Origin: Halorussus litoreus
GTDB lineage: Archaea; Halobacteriota; Halobacteria; Halobacteriales; Haladaptataceae
NCBI RefSeq assembly: GCF_003382685.1
Contig: NZ_QLVG01000001.1
Coordinates: forward strand, 1 to 64,000
Reading direction: 5' to 3'
Length of the DNA: 64,000 nt
Position numbers and translations under genes: made by a program. The notes beneath the pieces are model-generated. The model was not told where the DNA came from. It saw only the letters and a program-made list of their open reading frames with translations, and did no database searches. Every line of letters begins with the position of its first letter. The stretch's first letter is position 1. Of the stretch, positions 42,908-50,796 are shown in pieces.

Positions 42908-44839
42908 ATGACTGACCTAGGCGGATACCACGACCACGTCGCCCGCGTCGACCTGAGCGACGAGGGAGTAGACTACGAGAGCGTCGACGACGACGACGCC
43001 CGGAAGTACATCGGCGCGCGGGGACTCGGCGTGAAGTACGTGTTCGACAACGGGGTCGACGTCGATCCGCTCGGCCCCGACAACCTGCTCGCGTTCATGA
43101 ACGGCCCGCTCACCGGCTCGCAAGCCGTGATGAGCGGTCGGATCGCGGTCGTCACCAAGTCGCCGCTCACCGGCACCGTGACCGACTCGCACCACGGCGG
43201 CTGGTCGGGCGCGCGGCTCAAGTGGGCCGGCTTCGACGGCCTGCTGTTCGAGGGGAAGGCCGACGACCCCGTCTACGCGGTCGTGGAGGACGGCGAAGTC
43301 GAGTTACGGGACGCCTCGCACATGTGGGGCTGGGGCGTCCACGAAACGATGGACGAGATCGAAAACGAGATGGCGGGCGCGTACGGCAAGAACCTCTCGG
43401 CGATGGCCATCGGCCCCGGCGGAGAGAACGGAGTCAAGTACGCCTGTATCATCAACGAGGACGACCGGGCGTCCGGTCGCGGGGGCACCGGCGCGGTGAT
43501 GGGGTCGAAGAACCTCAAGGCCGTCGTCGTCAAGTCCGCGACCGACATGCCCAAGCCCGCCGATCAGGAGACGTTCCGGAAGGGCCACAAGCAGGCGATG
43601 CAGGTCATCCAGGAGTCGGACGTCACCGCGCCGAACGAGGGCGGGCTGTCGATGTACGGCACGAACGTCCTGATGAACGTCACCGAGGAGATGGACGGGC
43701 TGCCGACGCGGAACGCCCAGTACACCTCCACCAGCAGCGAGGCCGAGGACGACCCCAGCGAACCCAACATCGACGCCGAGAACGTCTCCGGCGAGAACGT
43801 CCGCGAGAACATCCTCGTCGACGAGCCCACCTGTCACTCCTGTCCGGTTGCGTGCAAGAAGGAGGTCGAGGTGCAGGTCCACCACAAGGGCGAGGACCAC
43901 AACGTCCGGATGGAGTCCTACGAGTACGAGTCGGCGTGGGCGCTCGGCCCCAACTCGATGTCCGACGACCGCGACAAGGTCGCGATGATGATCGACCGCT
44001 GTAACGACATGGGCATCGACACCATCGACACCGGGAACACGATGGCGATGGCGATGGAGGCCACCGAAGAAGGCCACCTCGACCAAGGATTGGACTGGGG
44101 CGACGCCGACACCATGATCGAGATGATCGAGCGCATCGCCCACCGCGATGACGACCTCGCGGACCTGCTGGCCGAGGGTTCGATGCGCGCCGCGGAGGAA
44201 CTGGGCGACCCCGACATGAGCCTCGACGTGAAGGGCCAGACCATGGCAGCCTACGACCCACGCTCGATGAAGGGCATGGCCATCGGCTACGCCACCTCGA
44301 ACCGCGGTGCCTGCCACCTCCGCGGGTACACCCCCGCCGCCGAAATCCTCGGCATCCCGGAGAAGGTCGACCCGCAGGACCCCGACGGGAAGGGTGAACT
44401 CTGCGCGACCTTCCAGAACATGCACGCCATCAGCGACTCGTTCGACATCTGCAAGTTCAACGCGTTCGCGGAGGGCGTCGAGGAGTACGTGCTCCAGTAC
44501 AACGGCATGACCGGCCTCGACGTGAGCGAGGAGGAACTGATGAAGGCGGGCGAGCGCATCTACAACCTCGAACGGTACTTCAACAACCTCGCGGGCTTCG
44601 ACGGCAGCGACGACGACCTGCCGGTCCGGTTCGTCGAGGGCGAGGCCGAGGCCATCCCCGGCCAGGGCGGCTCCGAGGGCGAACTCGTCGAACTCGACGA
44701 ACTCAAGCAGGAGTACTACGATGTGCGCGACTGGGAGGACGGCGTGGTGCCAGACGAGAAACTGACCGAACTCGGCATCGACGTAGGGCCGGGAACCGGT
44801 GTGAGTCGCGGCGGTGCGGCAGCATCCAGCGACGACTAA
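42908..44839 (+). CDS. Aldehyde ferredoxin oxidoreductase (tungstopterin enzyme)
   Basis: A 643-residue protein. It oxidises aldehydes to acids using tungsten-bispyranopterin and ferredoxin. The 4Fe-4S ligands are CHSCPVAC (about residues 310-317) plus a later Cys in SFDICKFNAF; pterin-contact blocks include ARGLGVKYVF, GPLTGSQAVMSGRIAV and HHGGWSGARLKWAGFDGLL. Length is normal. It starts with ATG at 42908; an AT-rich string AATATAATTATA (42886-42897) is too close to be its TATA box for a leaderless start. No tungstate transporter or ferredoxin gene is adjacent. A SAMP/MoaD-like gene that could feed pterin synthesis is at 49.8 kb. Confidence 0.92.
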   Translation: MTDLGGYHDHVARVDLSDEGVDYESVDDDDARKYIGARGLGVKYVFDNGVDVDPLGPDNLLAFMNGPLTGSQAVMSGRIAVVTKSPLTGTVTDSHHGGWSGARLKWAGFDGLLFEGKADDPVYAVVEDGEVELRDASHMWGWGVHETMDEIENEMAGAYGKNLSAMAIGPGGENGVKYACIINEDDRASGRGGTGAVMGSKNLKAVVVKSATDMPKPADQETFRKGHKQAMQVIQESDVTAPNEGGLSMYGTNVLMNVTEEMDGLPTRNAQYTSTSSEAEDDPSEPNIDAENVSGENVRENILVDEPTCHSCPVACKKEVEVQVHHKGEDHNVRMESYEYESAWALGPNSMSDDRDKVAMMIDRCNDMGIDTIDTGNTMAMAMEATEEGHLDQGLDWGDADTMIEMIERIAHRDDDLADLLAEGSMRAAEELGDPDMSLDVKGQTMAAYDPRSMKGMAIGYATSNRGACHLRGYTPAAEILGIPEKVDPQDPDGKGELCATFQNMHAISDSFDICKFNAFAEGVEEYVLQYNGMTGLDVSEEELMKAGERIYNLERYFNNLAGFDGSDDDLPVRFVEGEAEAIPGQGGSEGELVELDELKQEYYDVRDWEDGVVPDEKLTELGIDVGPGTGVSRGGAAASSDD

Positions 44840-44868
44840 AACGCGTTCTCTTTTCGAGAGCTGATTGC

Positions 44869-45207
44869 TTACAACGTCTCTGCCCGTTTGACGATAACGT
44901 CGAGATCGCGCTCGTACGTCGTATCGCGTTCGCCGACGCCGATACACCAGAGTGTGTCGGCCCTTCTGACGTAGTCCGCGCGGTAGTCCGACTTTCCAAT
45001 TCGCTGGCGGTACAGCGTTTCGTTGCTTCCGGTCGTGAGCGGGGTCACGTAGTTCCGAAAGTCCGCGTCCCACGTTTCGACTTTCGACTCCGGTTTTCGG
45101 ATTCCGCTGTCGTCATCCTCGAGGATTCGCTCCTGCTCGGGAGGGTCGAACTGTTCGAGATCGTCGTAGACACTCTCGTGTACGTGTACGTAATCGACGT
45201 TGTGCAT
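44869..45207 (-). CDS. RelE/ParE-like toxin candidate
   Basis: A 112-residue protein (MHNVDYVHVHESVYDDLEQF onward). The C-terminal half has the RelE-fold strand pattern: TLYRQRIGKSDYRADYVRRA, DTLWCIGVGERDTTYERDL. Tyr/Arg residues in these strands occupy positions typical of RelE-type mRNA interferases. The upstream gene on the same strand is a 48-residue acidic protein whose stop is 32 bases before this start, the antitoxin-first order of type II modules. The toxin function is inferred from fold pattern and context. Confidence 0.6.
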   Translation of the reverse strand: MHNVDYVHVHESVYDDLEQFDPPEQERILEDDDSGIRKPESKVETWDADFRNYVTPLTTGSNETLYRQRIGKSDYRADYVRRADTLWCIGVGERDTTYERDLDVIVKRAETL

Positions 45208-45239
45208 ACGAACCAGCGAAGAAACGACTGAGCGCCTGC

Positions 45240-45386
45240 TCAGTCCTCCAAATTCAGTTTCTCGCGCATCTCAGCGACGGAGTGAGCTTTCTCGTCGTCG
45301 AACTCGATCTCGTCGAGACGATCACGCAAGGTGTCACCGTCAGCGAGTTCGACTTCTTCCACGTCGCGTTCCGAATCGGCGGCCAT
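45240..45386 (-). CDS. Antitoxin-like 48-residue protein
   Basis: ATG 45386 opens MAADSERDVEEVELADGDTL and continues RDRLDEIEFDDEKAHSVAEM to a stop at 45240-45242 (total 48 residues). It is very acidic and helical, able to wrap a toxin, but has no visible DNA-binding domain. It precedes the RelE-like gene by 32 bases. Its start codon lies in an inverted repeat (see 45384-45418), consistent with autoregulation. Confidence 0.55.
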   Translation of the reverse strand: MAADSERDVEEVELADGDTLRDRLDEIEFDDEKAHSVAEMREKLNLED

Positions 45387-45418
45387 ACCCGATTATTGGC
45401 CCGGTATGACATAAAAAC
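45384..45418 (-). promoter_or_regulatory. Promoter and inverted repeat of the toxin/antitoxin pair
   Basis: On the minus strand an AT-rich GTTTTTAT (45411-45418) lies about 28 bases before ATG 45386, a good TATA position for a leaderless transcript. Between them CATACC (45384-45389) and GGTATG (45403-45408) form a perfect 6-bp inverted repeat with 13 bases between, covering the transcription start. This is where a self-repressing complex would bind. Confidence 0.45.
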
Positions 45419-45542
45419 GTTCGGACGAAAACGGTTCTGAGAGCTTCCCGATTTGCTTGATAGTGCGAGCGGTCATCCCTCAGTGAGGTTGGCGGCTGCA
45501 ACTCGACGCTAACGCTATCTACGTTGCGAGCGAGTACCTACC

Positions 45543-46031
45543 ATGGACATCCGCACCGCCACGACCGACGACGTAGCGACCGTCCGCGAGGTCTCCCGGA
45601 AAGCGTGGACCGAAGCGTACGCCGACACCGTCCCCGAATCGGTCATCGAGGACGCGGTCTCGGAGTGGTACGCCGACGAGACGATGGACCGGATCATCGG
45701 CGACGACGAGCAGGTGTGTCTGGTCGCGACTGACGAGGACGGCGACATCGTGGGGTTCGCGCACGGCGCGACGGACAATGGGAATGGCGACGTGCTCCGG
45801 CTGTACGTCCACCCCGACCGATGGGACGAGGGCATCGGAACCAACCTGCTGGAGACGATGGAGGAGCGACTCCGGGAGATGGGAGCCGAGCGCACGCAGG
45901 CGATGGTGCTGGCCGACAACGAGATGGGCAACGCCTTCTACGCCGACCAGGGCTTCGAGAAGACCGGCGAAGCCGAGACGCAACTCGACGGGGCGACCCG
46001 GACCGAGAACGTGTACGCGAAGGCGCGCTGA
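45543..46031 (+). CDS. GNAT-family N-acetyltransferase
   Basis: A 162-residue protein. Motif A for acetyl-CoA is LYVHPDRWDEGIGTNLL (about residues 82-98), preceded by the beta-4 strand VGFAHGATDN and followed by MVLADNEMGNAFYADQGFEK. It starts with ATG 45543 (MDIRTATTDDVATVREVSRK). The substrate is not evident. It is a single gene. Confidence 0.88.
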   Translation: MDIRTATTDDVATVREVSRKAWTEAYADTVPESVIEDAVSEWYADETMDRIIGDDEQVCLVATDEDGDIVGFAHGATDNGNGDVLRLYVHPDRWDEGIGTNLLETMEERLREMGAERTQAMVLADNEMGNAFYADQGFEKTGEAETQLDGATRTENVYAKAR

Positions 46032-46287
46032 GCCTACCGACGCGAGGGTGCCGCCGCAGGCGGGCAGCGTGCGAACACGCTTCCTCGGACGCGTACGCGG
46101 TTGCGGCGCTAGCGCGCGACCGCGAGCCGATTCTATCCAGTCTTGCACGGCCATGAAATTTCTACACTCGGGGCAGCAATTCCACCTGGCATTCGTCTCG
46201 GTAATGATTCGCGGGCATCCATTCTTTCGGCGCATTATACAGTCGAAGGAATCAAATGGCCGAACGTCGGAGACACAATAGTTGTGT

Positions 46288-47580
46288 ATGTCCTCTGAAA
46301 AACCGACTCGGGACGACGACAGACGCTTCGAAACCCTCACCGTGACCCACGGGGAGGAGCCGGACCTCTCGACGGGGATGGGCGACGTGACCTCGCCCAT
46401 CCATCTCGCCTCGACCTACGCGGTCGACGGCATCGACATGGACGTCGCGCTCGAAGACCTCGACCCCGATTCGGACGAGTTCCTGTACACCCGGCTGTCG
46501 AACCCGACCCGCCACGCGGTCGAGAAGCGCATCGCCGCGCTCGAAGGCGGCGACCACGCCATGGCGTTCGCCTCGGGGACGAGCGCTATCGTCTCGACCG
46601 TGATGGCGGCGGTCGAACCGGGCGACCACGTCGTCGCGTTCGAGGACCTCTACGGCGGAACGAACACGATGCTGAAGGAACTGTTCCGCGACAAACTGAA
46701 CGTCGCGGTGGAGTTCGTTGACGCGACCGATCCCGAAGCGGTCCGGGCCGCGACCACCGACGAGACCGCCCTGCTCTGGATGGAGACGCCGACCAACCCC
46801 CTACTCCGGCTCTGTGACGTCGAGGCGATGGCCGCCGTCGCGGACGACCACGACGCACTGCTCGGCGTGGACAACACCTTCCTCGGGCCGTACTTCCAGC
46901 GCCCGCTCGAACTCGGAGCCGACGTGGTCGTCCACAGCACCACGAAGTACATCAACGGCCACAGCGACTCGCTCGGCGGCGTCGCAGTCACCGATGACGA
47001 CGAGTTCGCCGGCGAGATCGGCTTCCTCCAGCAGGTCGGGATGGGTAACGTGATGGCGCCGTTCGACGCCTACATGGTCCTGCGCGGGCTGAAGACCCTG
47101 CCGCTCCGTATGCGCCAACACGAGACCAACGCCGCGGAGGTCGCGACCTATCTCGAATCGCACGACAGCGTCGCATCGGTTCACTACCCGGGCCTCGACA
47201 GCCACCCTCAGCACGACCTCGCCGTCGAGCAGACCGACGGCCACGGGGGCGTCCTCTCGTTCGAAATCGACGGCGACCTCGCGGACGTGGAACGGTTCGT
47301 CGCCGCGCTGGAGGAGTTCACCCTCGCGGTCAGCCTCGGCGGCGTCGAGAGCCTGATCGAGCATCCCGCGAGCATGACCCATTCGCCGCTGCCGGCCGAG
47401 GAGCGCGCGGAACTCGGGATCACGGACACTCTCCTGCGGGCCTCGGTCGGCGTCGAACATCCGAAGGACCTGCTCGCGGACCTCGAACGCGGCTTCGAGG
47501 CGATGGACGCGGGCCGGACCGACGCGTCCGACTCGTCCGGGGCCGCCGACGCCTCGGAGGCGCCGGCCTCGACGGACTAG
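46288..47580 (+). CDS. Cys/Met-metabolism PLP-dependent enzyme (cystathionine gamma-synthase/lyase type)
   Basis: A 430-residue protein from ATG 46288 (MSSEKPTRDDDRRFETLTVT); a TTG two codons earlier is not needed. The PLP lysine is in VVHSTTKYINGHSD; phosphate-binding SGTSAI (about residues 97-102) and a YTRLSNPTRHAVEKR block are family hallmarks, as is SLGGVESLIEHPASMTHSPL near the C-terminus. Enzymes of this family interconvert homocysteine, cystathionine and cysteine; sequence alone does not pick the reaction. The C-terminus has an Ala/Ser/Asp-rich tail. Confidence 0.9.
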   Translation: MSSEKPTRDDDRRFETLTVTHGEEPDLSTGMGDVTSPIHLASTYAVDGIDMDVALEDLDPDSDEFLYTRLSNPTRHAVEKRIAALEGGDHAMAFASGTSAIVSTVMAAVEPGDHVVAFEDLYGGTNTMLKELFRDKLNVAVEFVDATDPEAVRAATTDETALLWMETPTNPLLRLCDVEAMAAVADDHDALLGVDNTFLGPYFQRPLELGADVVVHSTTKYINGHSDSLGGVAVTDDDEFAGEIGFLQQVGMGNVMAPFDAYMVLRGLKTLPLRMRQHETNAAEVATYLESHDSVASVHYPGLDSHPQHDLAVEQTDGHGGVLSFEIDGDLADVERFVAALEEFTLAVSLGGVESLIEHPASMTHSPLPAEERAELGITDTLLRASVGVEHPKDLLADLERGFEAMDAGRTDASDSSGAADASEAPASTD

Positions 47581-47649
47581 CGACACGTCGGTCCGCGTGG
47601 CACGGTCTCGTTACGCGACCTTCGGGTATACGGCGAGTACAGCGCCGCT

Positions 47650-47790
47650 TCGACCGTGGTCTTTACCGGTTAGACTTCTCGTTCGACAGGAAAACTGGGA
47701 CAGTCGCACCTCAAGACCACGTCGTAAACCACGATATCCCAACGCGGGAATCCTCGCCCGCCAGGCGGGGAGGATGTCGAACCTGCACTG
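47650..47790 (+). pseudogene. Remnant of an IS1341-type tnpB 3' end with its right-end hairpin
   Basis: In one frame the DNA reads FDRKTGTVAPQDHVVNHDI then PTRESSPARRGG; the pieces KTGTVAP and NHDIPTRESSP match, from memory, the usual C-terminal tail of haloarchaeal TnpB proteins. No start or catalytic part remains. It ends in the hairpin ATCCTCGCCCGCC/GGCGGGGAGGAT (47750-47774) and CGGGGAGGATGTC (47766-47778). The latter is the same string found at the end of the intact element at 61.8 kb, suggesting a shared right-end signal. Confidence 0.6.
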
Positions 47791-47803
47791 AGACGAGTGA
47801 GGA

Positions 47804-48907
47804 TTAGTTGGAAATCGATTCTGCGATCTCGACGAGCGTCGACTGCGAGAACGGCCCGCTCACCGAGAACGTGAAGCCATCACTCTGCCACCGCAGTATG
47901 CCCTGGTCGCTGACCTCCAGGTACGTTCCTTCGTGGCCCGCTACGGACACGTTCTCTCCCTGTGTCGCCGACCGAGTGGCCGTAGATTGGCTGAATCGTA
48001 GCGTCGTCGACTCGTTCGCGTACCTCAGCGACACGGAGGTCGTGTCCCCGGAGCGCGTGGTGGTGACGTTCGTCAGTCGGAGGTCGCCGGGCAGCGAGGT
48101 CGGTTCGCGGATCGAGAAGTTCACCGCGCTCTCCGCCGCGTCGACCGACGAGAACGTCGTCGTCTCCGGCAGCGTTACGTTCTCGACCGTCGCGTTCGCC
48201 GGTGGCTCGAAGGTGAACCGGTCGGCCGGAATCGAAGCGTTGTACGTGATATCCGAGTAGGTGATGGTCGATGTCGACGTCTGGTTGCCGACCGTGGTCG
48301 TCACCTGCGTCCGGACGGGGAACCAGTTGTCCTGATCGAGCCAGACTGTCTGGTTGGCGTGGACGCCACCGAGCGTTTCGTTCGGCGACTGGATCGAGAC
48401 GACGTACGTCGGCTGGCCCGAGACCGTCGCTTCGCCCTGATAGTCGGCGGTGAACTGCGACGAGAGGTTCTGGAACGCTCGCGTCAGATTCTGGACGACC
48501 CCGGTGTCGTACTGCATCTGGCGTGCAGTGTTCGTGGTTTCGTTGTACATCCAGAACGTCGATTCGTTCGCCACGAGGGTCGTTCCCTCAGTCGGACCGG
48601 ACACGTACTCGTACCGCACGTTGTTCGGTGGCTCCTGCCAGACGTTCGCGCGCATCGTCTGCGTCTCGTTTCCAGCGTCGGTCGTGATCGTGACCGTGCC
48701 GGTGATGCTCTCTATCGTCGTCTCGTTTCCGAGCGCGTGCTGTTCGATGGTGCTCTCGGACGGCTGTGCGTCCGAGGTCGTCGTTGGCGGTGACGTGGTC
48801 GTCTCCTGGGTCGGCGACGCCTCCTGGGCTCCCATACATCCGGCCAGGGATGCGGTGAGGAGGAGCACGACCACGCCGAGAACGACAGGGGATCGTTTCA
48901 GGGACAT
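47804..48907 (-). CDS. Lipoprotein with LolA-like and DUF4367-like domains
   Basis: A 367-residue protein from ATG 48907 (MSLKRSPVVLGVVVLLLTAS), with lipobox LAGC at about residues 22-25. A Thr/Ser-rich linker is followed by a LolA/LppX-like beta-barrel half (IESITGTVTITTDAGNETQT, WLDQDNWFPVRTQVTTTVGN) and then a second domain (about 250-367; TSLPGDLRLTNVTTTRSGD, GHEGTYLEVSDQGILRW) like DUF4367. Many Asn-x-Ser/Thr sites suggest surface N-glycosylation. The function is unknown; it may carry lipids. Confidence 0.75.
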   Translation of the reverse strand: MSLKRSPVVLGVVVLLLTASLAGCMGAQEASPTQETTTSPPTTTSDAQPSESTIEQHALGNETTIESITGTVTITTDAGNETQTMRANVWQEPPNNVRYEYVSGPTEGTTLVANESTFWMYNETTNTARQMQYDTGVVQNLTRAFQNLSSQFTADYQGEATVSGQPTYVVSIQSPNETLGGVHANQTVWLDQDNWFPVRTQVTTTVGNQTSTSTITYSDITYNASIPADRFTFEPPANATVENVTLPETTTFSSVDAAESAVNFSIREPTSLPGDLRLTNVTTTRSGDTTSVSLRYANESTTLRFSQSTATRSATQGENVSVAGHEGTYLEVSDQGILRWQSDGFTFSVSGPFSQSTLVEIAESISN

Positions 48908-49107
48908 TTCACCCCACATTTCGACGACGAGGGACTTCAATCCCAGGATAGCGGACCGCTCGCGACCCAGCGGTTCGTCGTTTCACCGGGTAGACGCTGA
49001 GTCTGCCCCAGCGACGTGCGGTTCGTTCTCCGGCCGTCTGCCGGTCCTGCGTAACTAGGCCGTGCCGCCCTGGTCGGCGAGCAAGAAGACCGACGCTACC
49101 CAGCCGT

Positions 49108-49476
49108 TCACCGCTCTGACGCGCCCACGACGACCGCGTCGCGCACCTCCAGCGCGGCCTCGAACTCCGCCTCGCGGTCCTCGCGCCTGCCGATCCGGAG
49201 GAGTTGCTCGTCGTGCGCGCGGGCCACCGCGTCGCGCTCGCGGTCGGTCCACCCGAGGTCGTCGGCTACCTCGGACCAGAACCCCTCGGGAACGAGGAAG
49301 ACCGCGCGCACCTCGTCCTCGTGCACGCACTCGTACAGCCTGCGGAACTCCTCGGTCCGCGGTTCGAGTTCGCGGCGGGCCTCGGCCACGAGATCGGGCA
49401 CGCGCCGACCGCCCACGCTGGCCTTCGCGGCCGTGAGCACGAGCACCTGCCCTTCGATGGGGTTGTTCTCGGTCAT
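49108..49476 (-). CDS. Hypothetical protein, last gene of the SAMP-like block
   Basis: A 122-residue soluble acidic protein: MTENNPIEGQVLVLTAAKAS, then helices RRLYECVHEDEVRAVFLVPE and GWTDRERDAVARAHDEQLLR. There is no signal peptide or membrane segment. It lies 31 bases downstream of the 94-residue gene on the same strand. I do not recognise it. Confidence 0.65.
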   Translation of the reverse strand: MTENNPIEGQVLVLTAAKASVGGRRVPDLVAEARRELEPRTEEFRRLYECVHEDEVRAVFLVPEGFWSEVADDLGWTDRERDAVARAHDEQLLRIGRREDREAEFEAALEVRDAVVVGASER

Positions 49477-49507
49477 GGTCGCGTCCTCGGAGTCGGTCCG
49501 AGAGAGC

Positions 49508-49792
49508 TCATCCGCCGGCTCGCATCGCTTTGCGCGAGAAGTCCGCGACGAGGTCGTCGAGCGCGTCCTCGTCGCCCTCGAAAACTACAGTGACCTCGGT
49601 GAGCGTCACCGACGGACCGATGGCGACCGTCCCCGAGGAGATGGCGGCGCGCCAGCCGTCGCCGACCACGTCGCCGCCCTCCTCGGGGGTCGCCTCGCCC
49701 GCGTCGCCGGGCTGGATCTCGCCGCCGAGGTTCGAGAGGTAGTGGCGTGCCAGTCGCTCGGTGATGCCCCGGTAGGACTTCTCGACGCGCAT
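49508..49792 (-). CDS. Hypothetical 94-residue protein downstream of the SAMP-like gene
   Basis: A small protein starting MRVEKSYRGITERLARHYLS, with a basic N-terminal helix, then NLGGEIQPGD, GWRAAISSGTVAIGPSVTLT and a mixed alpha/beta end. Its ATG directly follows the stop of the SAMP-like gene (TAG ATG, 49795-49790), so the two are translationally coupled. Coupling suggests a partner of the modifier; the function is unknown. Confidence 0.7.
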   Translation of the reverse strand: MRVEKSYRGITERLARHYLSNLGGEIQPGDAGEATPEEGGDVVGDGWRAAISSGTVAIGPSVTLTEVTVVFEGDEDALDDLVADFSRKAMRAGG

Positions 49793-50107
49793 CTACTCAC
49801 CTGTCGCTTGCGACGGGAGACTTCCATCCCGAGGTGGACTCCCGCCGGCGACCGGAGGGAAGACGCTCAGCACGTCGCCGTCGGCCAGCGGGGTGTCGAC
49901 CCCGTCGAGGTGGACCACGTCCTTGCCGTTCTTCATGATCGAGAGCTGTTGGCGGAGTTCGCCGTCCTCGAACAGGTTCATGTCGAACTCCTCGGCGAGG
50001 TCGCCGAGCACCTCGCCGACCGCGGTCCCTTCGGGGTACTCGCGTTCGAGCGTCTTCTGGCCGACCGCCTCGCGGAAGTTGGCGAAGAAGCGCAGTTCGA
50101 GTTCCAT
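49793..50107 (-). CDS. Ubiquitin-like small archaeal modifier (SAMP/MoaD family) with C-terminal tail
   Basis: A 104-residue beta-grasp protein: MELELRFFANFREAVGQKTL, DATP-type loop, LSIMKNGKDVVHLDGVDTPL, DVLSVFPPVAGG. SAMP1/SAMP3 and MoaD proteins end exactly at this Gly-Gly, which is adenylated by UbaA for conjugation or sulfur transfer. Here Gly88-Gly89 is followed by 15 more residues (SPPRDGSLPSQATGE), so the di-glycine is not exposed unless a protease trims it, as with ubiquitin precursors. The codons were checked: GCC GGC GGG AGT with no nearby in-frame stop. It is the second of four closely packed genes. Confidence 0.85.
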   Translation of the reverse strand: MELELRFFANFREAVGQKTLEREYPEGTAVGEVLGDLAEEFDMNLFEDGELRQQLSIMKNGKDVVHLDGVDTPLADGDVLSVFPPVAGGSPPRDGSLPSQATGE

Positions 50108-50108
50108 C

Positions 50109-50492
50109 CTATCGCCCCGGCCGGATGCCGTCGCTGACCATGCGGGCGTGGCGCTCGCGGTCGATGCGTTCCGAGAGGTCCTCGTGGTCGTACAGCTGGC
50201 GAAGCAGCGACGCCATCAGGTCGCGCCACGCCATCGCGTAGATGGGCGACTGGCCCCACGCGCGGAGTTCGGCCACGAAGTCGTCGTACTGCTCCCACCG
50301 CTCCTCGAACCGTTCGAGCACGTCGACCACCGCGCCCGCGGCGTCGTCGTCGCTCTCGGCGTCCTCGATGGCGCGGTTGAGCCGTCGCTCCCAGCCGTCG
50401 ACGGCCTCCCGCATGTCGCGGGCGGCGTCCTCGCCGTCGGCCGGTAGCGACTCCACGATGGGGTCGGGTACGGACAGCGTTATCTGCTCCAT
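50109..50492 (-). CDS. Hypothetical helical protein, first gene of the SAMP-like block
   Basis: A 127-residue protein from ATG 50492 (MEQITLSVPDPIVESLPADG); nine further upstream codons are possible but not signal-like. The sequence is almost all charged helix (RLNRAIEDAESDDDAAGAVV, RFEERWEQYDDFVAELRAWG). Its stop (50109-50111) is one base from the SAMP-like start, so the two are translated together. There is no recognised family. Confidence 0.7.
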   Translation of the reverse strand: MEQITLSVPDPIVESLPADGEDAARDMREAVDGWERRLNRAIEDAESDDDAAGAVVDVLERFEERWEQYDDFVAELRAWGQSPIYAMAWRDLMASLLRQLYDHEDLSERIDRERHARMVSDGIRPGR

Positions 50493-50559
50493 GCCCGGAC
50501 GTTGGCCGCCGCGGCTCAAATACCTACGGCACTCGTGCGGACGCAGTCACCCTCGTCCG

Positions 50560-50757
50560 CGGTTCGTGACGGGTTCCGTGCGGTCGCGGTCGCAGTTGCG
50601 GCTGTGGTCGCGGTTGCGGGTGCGGTCGCAGTTGCGGCTGCGCTCGCCGTTCTCATTTGTTCAACGATAGCAGCGGTCGCGGTAGCGGTAGCAGTGCGAG
50701 TGGGGTTGAGTTGCGGCCGGGATTGGAGTTGCGGCCGGGATTGGAGTTGCGGCCGGC
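50560..50757. repeat. Low-complexity hexamer array and 18-base tandem repeat
   Basis: 50560-50690 is built from degenerate GYGGTCGCRGTTGCG-like hexamer repeats. 50708-50725 and 50726-50743 are exact copies of GAGTTGCGGCCGGGATTG, with a third partial copy at 50744-50757. It lies between the SAMP-like block and the stop of the beta-helix gene and has no coding explanation. Confidence 0.85.
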
Positions 50758-50796
50758 TTGCGGTTTCTTCGGGCCGATAATCGAAAAGCGACGCGA

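Noticed and set aside
46140-46260. A possible zinc-ribbon-like string (CCPECRNF) on the minus strand upstream of the PLP enzyme
   Set aside because: It is embedded in an Arg/Pro-rich frame that runs through the GNAT gene in antisense, with no start or partner motif.
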